Part shown: one piece after another, positions 6,852 to 11,301 of the stretch
How the letters are laid out: each line of letters begins with the position of its first letter
Numbering within the stretch: position 1 is the first letter of the stretch
NCBI GenBank assembly: GCA_964632205.1
Contig: CAZWBE010000013.1
Span: 1-11,301, forward strand
DNA length: 11,301 nucleotides
DNA from: CALLVF01 sp964632205
Lineage (GTDB): Bacteria > Patescibacteriota > Microgenomatia > UBA1406 > GWC2-37-13
Direction of reading: 5' to 3'
Program-made: the position numbers and the translations under genes
The notes under the pieces: model-generated
What the model was told of the DNA's origin: nothing
What the model saw: only the letters and a program-made list of their open reading frames with translations
Databases searched by the model: none

Positions 6852-7865
6852 ATGAGACGGCTAAAAGTTGGTCTAAATGGTTTTGGTCGAATTGGTCGCT
6901 GTTTTACCCGAATTGCCTTAGCACGAGATTCTTTTGATTTAGTTGCCGTTAATACAAGAAAAACTACCAATGCACTTCTTGCCTATCTTTTACAATATGA
7001 CTCCGTCTATCGTAAATTTACTATGGAAGTAAAAGAAGAAACGGATGGAATATCAGTTAACGGTAAAAAAATTTTCACCAATCAATCTCCCGAACCGGAA
7101 AATATCCCATGGGAAAAATATGATGTTAATGTGGTGGTTGACGCCACCGGTGCTTTTACGAAAAAAATTGATCTACAAAAACATCTTAAAGGAACCGTTA
7201 AAAAAGTCGTTCTTACCGCTCCCGCCAAAGATGAGGAAACTCCTCATTTAGTTTTAGGAGTCAATGATCAGGAATTTAATTTTGCCACAGAAAACATTAT
7301 TTCTATGGCATCTTGCACTACCAATTGTGCCGCACCAATGTTTAAAATCCTTGATGATAATTTTAAAATTATCAGCGGTTTTTTAACCACCGTGCACGCC
7401 GTCACTATGACGCAAAGCATGCTTGATGATGGCCAAAAAACTCCCGATCGCTCCCGGGCGGCTTTTTTAAATATCGTTCCCTCAACAACAGGCGCAGCCA
7501 AGGCGGTTGTCAAAGTCCTTCCTCTATTAAAAGGCAAGATTGATGGGATGGCCATCAGAGTTCCGGTTGCCACTGGTTCTTTTTCTGATATCAGCGCAAT
7601 CGTTGAAAAACAAACAACGATTGAGGAAGTAAATAAAAAATTCCAAGAGGCAGCCCAAACTTCGATGAAGCAAATTTTAGCCTATGAGGAAAATCTCATT
7701 GTTTCCTCTGATATAATCGGCTCTTCCTATTCCTGCATATTTGATCCTCACTATACAAAAGTAATCAACGGCAATCTTATCAAGGTTTTTGGTTGGTATG
7801 ATAACGAGTGGGGGTATGCCGCCAGACTAGTTGATTTAGTTGAAAAACTTTCTCTCTATGTCTAA
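6852..7865 (+). CDS. gap: Glyceraldehyde-3-phosphate dehydrogenase
   Basis: Full-length phosphorylating GAPDH (337 aa), which converts glyceraldehyde 3-phosphate, NAD(P)+ and phosphate to 1,3-bisphosphoglycerate. The Rossmann motif NGFGRIGR is at 9-16. Catalytic Cys155 lies in SCTTNC, His182 is the base in TVHAVT, STTGAAKA (211-218) is conserved and WYDNEWGY (315-322) closes the fold. Two regions depart from the textbook enzyme. The cofactor-selecting Asp after the second strand (usual VND) is replaced by Thr35 followed by Arg36 (VNTRK), which could permit or favour NADP. The S-loop reads HAVTMTQSMLDDGQKTPDRSR, where HAYTNDQ-type sequences are usual, and RVPVATGSFSD replaces the common RVPTPNVSVVD. 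It leads an operon with pgk, whose ATG lies inside its last codons. Confidence 0.96.
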   Translation: MRRLKVGLNGFGRIGRCFTRIALARDSFDLVAVNTRKTTNALLAYLLQYDSVYRKFTMEVKEETDGISVNGKKIFTNQSPEPENIPWEKYDVNVVVDATGAFTKKIDLQKHLKGTVKKVVLTAPAKDEETPHLVLGVNDQEFNFATENIISMASCTTNCAAPMFKILDDNFKIISGFLTTVHAVTMTQSMLDDGQKTPDRSRAAFLNIVPSTTGAAKAVVKVLPLLKGKIDGMAIRVPVATGSFSDISAIVEKQTTIEEVNKKFQEAAQTSMKQILAYEENLIVSSDIIGSSYSCIFDPHYTKVINGNLIKVFGWYDNEWGYAARLVDLVEKLSLYV

Positions 7866-9027
7866 AATCACCTATATTGATGAGGTTGAAATAAAAAATC
7901 AAACCATTCTTCTGCGAGTAGATTTTAATGTCTCTTTAAACGCTGATCATACCATTGCCAATGATGAGCGAATTAAACAATCGCTGCCAACAATCAATTA
8001 TCTTTTAAAAAACAACAATCGTCTTATTATTATCTCTCATCTGGGGCGACCTAAAGGATATGATCCGGCTTTTTCCTTGCAAGTGGTGGTAGAGCAGTTA
8101 AAAAAATATCTACCCGATGCTGCTATCGGGTTAGCAAAAAGTATTGAGGAGGCAAAAGAAAAAAAAGAGACAATTGTTTTTTTAGAAAATATTCGCTTTT
8201 TTCCAGAGGAAAAAACCTACTCAGAAACATTTGCCCAAAAATTAGCCTCGCTGGGGAATATTTATGTTAACGATGCCTTTGGTGTTTGTCATCGAGCGGA
8301 AACCTCGGTAATTGGCCCGCCTAAATTTATCCCTGCTTATGGAGGATTGCTTTTGAAAAAAGAGGTTGAAACCATTACAAAAGCAATCAATAACCCAGTT
8401 AAACCAGTGGTAGCAATTATTGGTGGAGCAAAAATCTCAACAAAAATCACTTTTCTTCACAAATTAACGGAAATCGCCGACTATCTTTTAATTGGTGGCG
8501 CTTTAGCTAATACTTTTTTTTGCGCTCAAGGTTTGGAAATTGGTCAGAGTTTTTGTGAATATGAAGCCGTCGCTCTTGCCCGGAAGCTTTTATTTTATGC
8601 CGATCAAAAAAATACCACCATTATTCTTCCCTCTGATGTTGTTATCAATCAAGCAGGAGAAAACAACAATAATGGCGGGTGGGTAAAAAAAATTGATGAA
8701 ATTCCCAAAGGAGCGATAATTTTAGATATTGGCCCAGAAACCCAAGCCCATTTTGGCTCAATTATTGCCCAAGCAAGAACTATCATCTGGAATGGGCCGG
8801 TTGGTTATTTTGAAAATCCCGCTTTTCGCCGCGGCACTGACTTTATTTATTACGCAATCACTCAAAATCAGAAAGCCATCTCAATCATTGGTGGTGGTGA
8901 TACTCTCTCCGCCATTGCTAAAAAAGAATATTTAGATAAAATTACTCACCTCTCAACGGGAGGGGGGGCCATGCTTGAGTTTATTGAGAAAGGCACTCTG
9001 CCAGGAATTGAGGCGCTTAAAAAATAA
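7858..9027 (+). CDS. pgk: Phosphoglycerate kinase
   Basis: Complete PGK (389 aa, the normal bacterial length), which transfers the acyl phosphate of 1,3-bisphosphoglycerate to ADP. The N-domain has LLRVDFN (18-24), SHLGRPKG (60-67) and VNDAFGVCHRAETS (137-150). The C-domain has GGAKISTKI (189-197), IWNGPVGYFE (310-319), the phosphate loop IGGGDT (344-349) and the terminal STGGGAMLEF (366-375). The ATG at 7858 is chosen over the upstream in-frame TTG at 7840 because the protein then begins MSKITYIDE, as in the family. It overlaps the gap stop by eight bases (ATGTCTAA) and has no Shine-Dalgarno, so translation is probably coupled to gap. The gene ends nine bases from the convergent DUF192 gene; an AT-only hairpin spans that junction. 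Confidence 0.97.
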   Translation: MSKITYIDEVEIKNQTILLRVDFNVSLNADHTIANDERIKQSLPTINYLLKNNNRLIIISHLGRPKGYDPAFSLQVVVEQLKKYLPDAAIGLAKSIEEAKEKKETIVFLENIRFFPEEKTYSETFAQKLASLGNIYVNDAFGVCHRAETSVIGPPKFIPAYGGLLLKKEVETITKAINNPVKPVVAIIGGAKISTKITFLHKLTEIADYLLIGGALANTFFCAQGLEIGQSFCEYEAVALARKLLFYADQKNTTIILPSDVVINQAGENNNNGGWVKKIDEIPKGAIILDIGPETQAHFGSIIAQARTIIWNGPVGYFENPAFRRGTDFIYYAITQNQKAISIIGGGDTLSAIAKKEYLDKITHLSTGGGAMLEFIEKGTLPGIEALKK

Positions 9028-9038
9028 TTGTTTATTTT
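9021..9038. terminator. AT-only hairpin at the convergent pgk / DUF192 junction
   Basis: AAAATAA (9021-9027) and TTATTTT (9032-9038) form a perfect 7-bp stem around TTGT, covering both stop codons. It has no GC pairs and no clear T-tract beyond it, so it is at best a weak bidirectional terminator. Confidence 0.25.
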
Positions 9039-9447
9039 ATCTAACGATTTCTATCACTTTATTAACTTTGGCTTTTGAATTAATTATTACTAACTGCTTG
9101 CTTTTGACAATACTTGGTAAAAAGTCTTTTCCCACAATTTTGTCATCATCTAACCAATAAACATCCAGATCTAAATAAGTATTTTTGTTCCAGAAATGGC
9201 GCAATTGTTTATCGGGAAAAATAAAAATCATCCCTTGAACACCCTCTAATTTTCTAAAGTTCATTAATCCCTTTTCCCATTTCTCCCTCGTATCAGCCAC
9301 TAAAAGATGATGTTTTTTTCCTTCTAATCGATATTCAACCGTTTCATAACCTTGATATTTTCGGCTTGGCAAAATTAAATTAAGAAGCAATAAAAAAATT
9401 ATTAAAATGGGAAAAACAACCAAAATAAAAAAATAAATTCTTTTCAT
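9037..9447 (-). CDS. Membrane-anchored DUF192 protein
   Basis: A 136-aa protein. Residues 3-26 form one strongly hydrophobic helix after a short basic start (MKR), so the rest is likely outside the membrane; no lipobox is seen. The domain is DUF192 (PF02643): VADTREKWEKGLMNFRKL with its conserved EKGLM, then GMIFIFPDK, the hallmark FWNKNTYLDLDVYWLDDD (FWMKNT in most members) and a final KVNKVIEI strand. The biochemical role of DUF192 is not established. The ATG at 9447 overlaps the aldolase stop by four bases (ATGA) and is preferred to the in-frame TTG at 9453. The gene is the promoter-distal member of this operon. Co-translation with an aldolase need not mean a shared pathway. Confidence 0.85.
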   Translation of the reverse strand: MKRIYFFILVVFPILIIFLLLLNLILPSRKYQGYETVEYRLEGKKHHLLVADTREKWEKGLMNFRKLEGVQGMIFIFPDKQLRHFWNKNTYLDLDVYWLDDDKIVGKDFLPSIVKSKQLVIINSKAKVNKVIEIVR

Positions 9448-10289
9448 GCCCAAAAAGCCTTTTTTTCAACAATCGCGGTTATTTCTTGAAATCGTTTTTT
9501 AACCACTGTCTCTAAAAAATTTTTTCTTTGACTTTCATTTTGGTATTGACCAATCTCCTGCCATAAAGCCCGACCGGCCAGAAAACCAGAAGCACCATTT
9601 TCAATCGCCACCTCCAATTGGTTTTTAAAAATAGCAAAATTTACTCCCCGTGTTAAAAGGATCCAAGGAGTTCTACCAAGCAATTTGCTGATAAACCGGC
9701 AAGATGTCTCATCTCCTGGATAATCTAATTTAAAAACATCTGCCCTTACCCCATAATCTAAAAATCTTTTAACTGATTCGCTAACTAAATTTAACCTACC
9801 AGTAGGTGTCTCTTCAGTATAATAAACGACAATTTCCAAAAATAAAGGAAGCTGTAACGATCGACAATCGCGCCAAACTTTACCGGCGGTTTGCAGTTGA
9901 TTGGTAGCTGTTTTCACATAGGGATTAAAATAAATCAAAAGCTTTATTCCTGAGGCGCCCATTTGTTTTAATTCGTCAACCTGATATTGAAGATGAGTTA
10001 TTCTCCCCTCCCTTTTTTCCTGATACCCGCTTTTTTCAATTGAAAGAAGATATGGTTTATTGACTGATGTTTTTAACGATCGATAAGCTGGCAAACCAAA
10101 TTCTGGATCAATTAAAAACCCGCTAAATTGATCTTGCAAAACTTCAATAATCTCAGCTTTTATTTTTATCATCTCTTCAGGAGTGACTGCCTTTGGGTTT
10201 TGGGGATTGAGAATTTTGCGGAAGCTTTCTCGATGATCAAGGGCCAGCATTAAAAATTTGCCGTTTTTTGTTAGTGAGGAAAAATCCAT
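9444..10289 (-). CDS. LacD-like class I aldolase (tagatose/fructose 1,6-bisphosphate aldolase type)
   Basis: A 281-aa TIM-barrel aldolase of the DeoC/LacD superfamily (PF01791). Visible landmarks are LALDHR (15-20), LIDPEFGLPA (59-68), SIEKSGY (83-89), GIKLLIYFNPY (114-124), LPLFLEIVVYY (147-157), VFKLDYPG (185-192) with Lys187 as the probable Schiff-base lysine, and FLAGRALW (236-243) with a phosphate-binding Gly-Arg. This is the arrangement seen in LacD tagatose-1,6-bisphosphate aldolases, which also cleave fructose 1,6-bisphosphate. At 281 aa it is shorter than typical LacD (about 325). The nearby gap and pgk genes make a glycolytic role the best inference. A 2-deoxy-5-keto-gluconate-phosphate type substrate is the main alternative. 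A TAAAAT -10 box lies eight bases before the ATG. Confidence 0.8.
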   Translation of the reverse strand: MDFSSLTKNGKFLMLALDHRESFRKILNPQNPKAVTPEEMIKIKAEIIEVLQDQFSGFLIDPEFGLPAYRSLKTSVNKPYLLSIEKSGYQEKREGRITHLQYQVDELKQMGASGIKLLIYFNPYVKTATNQLQTAGKVWRDCRSLQLPLFLEIVVYYTEETPTGRLNLVSESVKRFLDYGVRADVFKLDYPGDETSCRFISKLLGRTPWILLTRGVNFAIFKNQLEVAIENGASGFLAGRALWQEIGQYQNESQRKNFLETVVKKRFQEITAIVEKKAFWA

Positions 10290-10297
10290 ATAATATC

Positions 10298-10303
10298 ATT
10301 TTA
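10298..10303 (-). promoter_or_regulatory. -10 box of the aldolase-DUF192 operon
   Basis: On the minus strand TAAAAT (10303 to 10298), in the context GTGTAAAAT, ends eight bases before the aldolase ATG at 10289. A partial -35 TTTTCA (10325 to 10320) lies 16 bp upstream. Co-transcription from the tRNA-Pro gene 45 bases upstream is also possible. Confidence 0.4.
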
Positions 10304-10334
10304 CACCACGCCGCTTTGTTGAAAATTCTTGCAG

Positions 10335-10409
10335 TCGGAGCGGCGAGACTTGAACTCGCGACCTCATGGTCCCAAACCATGCGCTCTTAGCCATCTGAGC
10401 TACGCTCCG
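10335..10409 (-). tRNA. tRNA-Pro (anticodon UGG)
   Basis: A complete cloverleaf of 75 nt: acceptor CGGAGCG/CGCTCCG with the C1-G72 pair typical of bacterial tRNA-Pro, D-stem GCTC/GAGC, anticodon stem CATGG/CCATG around loop TTTGGGA (anticodon TGG), T-stem GCGAG/CTCGC with loop TTCAAGT, and discriminator A. The following bases are CTG, so the CCA end is not encoded, unlike in the tRNA-Asn of this window. A TAAGAT (10430 to 10425) is a possible -10 box. Confidence 0.95.
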
Positions 10410-10476
10410 TTTAATTTCTTTTTAATCTTATCAAATATATTTTAACATAACCCCTTCCCTCTCTAACGATAAAAAT

Positions 10477-10492
10477 CAAAATTTAAATTTTG
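10477..10492. repeat. 16-bp perfect palindrome
   Basis: CAAAATTTAAATTTTG equals its own reverse complement. It sits in the 157-base gap between divergent tRNA-Pro and the nuclease gene, eight bases before a TAAAAT (10501-10506) that could be a -10 box. An operator is possible, but in DNA this AT-rich such symmetry can arise by chance. Confidence 0.35.
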
Positions 10493-10566
10493 GTGTAGTG
10501 TAAAATTAAAAAAGAAACCAACTGAAAAATCGTAAAAATAATTAAATAATAATTAAATTTTTTTCT

Positions 10567-11181
10567 ATGTGTCTATCTTGTCTTACAAAAAAAAATACCT
10601 TAATAATTTTATTAGTTTTAATCTTTTTTTCATTAATCTTTGACAAGACAAATTTAAATAACAATCAATTGAAAAAAAATAACCCCCTCTCTTTAACTCC
10701 AACCTCTTTAACTTCTCCAAATGTTGATTTAAAAAAAGCCACCGCCTCAGCTGAGGTTTTTCGCGTTAAAAAAGTAATTGATGGTGACACAATTACCTTA
10801 GAAAACGGAAGAAAAGTCAGATATATCGGCATTGATACTCCAGAACTTCATGACCCCAGAAAAAAAGTTGAGTGTTTTGCTAAAGAAGCTTATCTAGAAA
10901 ACAAAAAATTAGTTGAAGGGAAAAGTGTCAGGTTGGAAAAAGATGTTTCTGAGGTTGATAGGTATAACCGATTATTAAGATATGTTTACCTTATCGACAA
11001 CATGGATAACAATGCAACCGGCAGTGGCTTATTTGTTAACCAGTATTTAGTTCAGGAAGGTTTTGCTTTTGCCTCCAGCTTTCCACCAGATGTAAAATAT
11101 AGCAGCCTCTTGTTGCAGTCGCAAAAAGAAGCCCAGGAGAAAAACAAAGGCTTATGGAAAAATTGTCCCCTAAGGCAATAG
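10567..11181 (+). CDS. Membrane-anchored thermonuclease (SNase family)
   Basis: A 204-aa protein with a hydrophobic helix at about 11-25 after MCLSCLTKKN, a low-complexity Asn/Ser/Thr/Pro linker (about 28-60) and a staphylococcal-nuclease OB-fold domain (about 63-200, PF00565). The Ca2+-dependent active site is complete. By alignment to SNase, Asp72 (VIDGDT) is Asp21, Arg85 and Asp90-Thr91 (VRYIGIDTPE) are Arg35, Asp40 and Thr41, Glu93 is Glu43, and Arg135 (DRYNR) is Arg87. The C-terminal KEAQEKNKGLW motif is typical. It is likely exported and tethered outside the cell, cutting extracellular DNA or RNA to nucleotides. No lipobox fits the early cysteines. The start has no Shine-Dalgarno and only weak -10 matches (TAAATT 10554-10559). 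It is followed by tRNA-Asn on the same strand. Confidence 0.92.
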   Translation: MCLSCLTKKNTLIILLVLIFFSLIFDKTNLNNNQLKKNNPLSLTPTSLTSPNVDLKKATASAEVFRVKKVIDGDTITLENGRKVRYIGIDTPELHDPRKKVECFAKEAYLENKKLVEGKSVRLEKDVSEVDRYNRLLRYVYLIDNMDNNATGSGLFVNQYLVQEGFAFASSFPPDVKYSSLLLQSQKEAQEKNKGLWKNCPLRQ

Positions 11182-11225
11182 ATTTTTTTGACTAAATTTG
11201 ATATTATATAAAAACAATTTCTTTT

Positions 11226-11301
11226 TCCCCTGTAGCTCAATTGGTAGAGCAGGTCGCTGTTAACGACAAGGTTCCAGGTTCGAGACCTGGCGGGGGAGCC
11301 A
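11226..11301 (+). tRNA. tRNA-Asn (anticodon GUU), CCA encoded
   Basis: A 76-nt cloverleaf ending at the window edge: acceptor TCCCCTG/CGGGGGA, D-stem GCTC/GAGC, anticodon loop CTGTTAA (GTT), T-stem CCAGG/CCTGG with loop TTCGAGA, discriminator G and encoded CCA. The anticodon stem is GGTCG/CGACA, so its outer pair 27-43 is a G-A mismatch. Upstream, TTGACT (11188-11193) and the AT-rich TATTATATAAA (11202-11212) could hold a promoter, but the spacing between them is shorter than normal. Confidence 0.95.

Noticed and set aside
7045..7573. Short open frames in both strands inside gap
   Set aside because: Both overlap conserved GAPDH coding sequence, including the catalytic region, and show no domain resemblance.
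8729..9160. Small plus-strand frames across the end of pgk and antisense to the DUF192 gene
   Set aside because: They are out of frame with PGK motifs or antisense to a recognised domain, with no start signal.
11052..11240. 62-aa minus-strand frame over the nuclease end
   Set aside because: Antisense to the SNase C-terminus and runs into the tRNA-Asn gene.
1..11301. Alternative genetic code with TGA read as Gly, as in some CPR lineages
   Set aside because: TGA terminates the GT2, fusion and aldolase genes at positions expected from family lengths and operon overlaps.
1..11301. CRISPR array, insertion sequence, prophage or defence genes
   Set aside because: No spaced direct repeats, terminal inverted repeats, transposase, integrase or phage proteins are seen; the long A and T runs are base composition.

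Overview
This is an AT-rich, gene-dense bacterial window with long A and T runs, almost no intergenic DNA and genes that overlap by 4 to 8 bases. TGA ends three real genes (the GT2 glycosyltransferase, the alkyltransferase-glycosylase fusion and the aldolase), so the standard bacterial code applies. The compactness, the near absence of Shine-Dalgarno sequences, the simple glycolytic gene set and the membrane-anchored surface proteins suggest a reduced-genome lineage such as the Candidate Phyla Radiation (Patescibacteria). That placement is inference from style; no marker gene here fixes the taxon.

Layout. A clpB-type disaggregase (44-2176, +) opens the window, with its promoter at the very edge. 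It converges across about 220 non-coding bases on a two-gene minus-strand operon: a dolichol-phosphate-mannose-synthase-like GT2 (4736-3996) and a multi-pass GT-C protein with C-terminal TPRs (3999-2398). Together they look like a lipid-linked sugar donor synthase and its transferase. Divergent from GT2, with only 23 bp between the start codons, lies an adenosine-specific kinase family gene (4760-5242), followed by a single-cluster ferredoxin reading frame broken by a -1 shift at an A8 run (5249-5439). On the minus strand, a HIT hydrolase (6780-6385) overlaps a two-domain DNA repair protein (6392-5442) that joins an O6-alkylguanine alkyltransferase domain to a MagIII-like HhH glycosylase. Next come gap (6852-7865) and pgk (7858-9027) as an overlapping plus-strand pair. 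They converge on a minus-strand LacD-like aldolase (10289-9444) overlapping a membrane-anchored DUF192 protein (9447-9037). tRNA-Pro(UGG) lies upstream of the aldolase. A membrane-anchored thermonuclease (10567-11181) and tRNA-Asn(GUU) with encoded CCA end the window.

How it works together. Aldolase, GAPDH and PGK could cover consecutive steps of lower glycolysis. The surface thermonuclease and the adenosine-specific kinase would fit nucleotide scavenging. The most notable features are the alkyltransferase-MagIII fusion and a repeated expression layout. In clpB, GT2, the adenosine kinase gene, gap and probably the aldolase gene, a -10 hexamer ends 6 to 8 bases before the ATG with no Shine-Dalgarno, which predicts leaderless mRNAs. 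The downstream operon genes instead overlap their predecessors (ATGA, ATGGATAA or ATGTCTAA).
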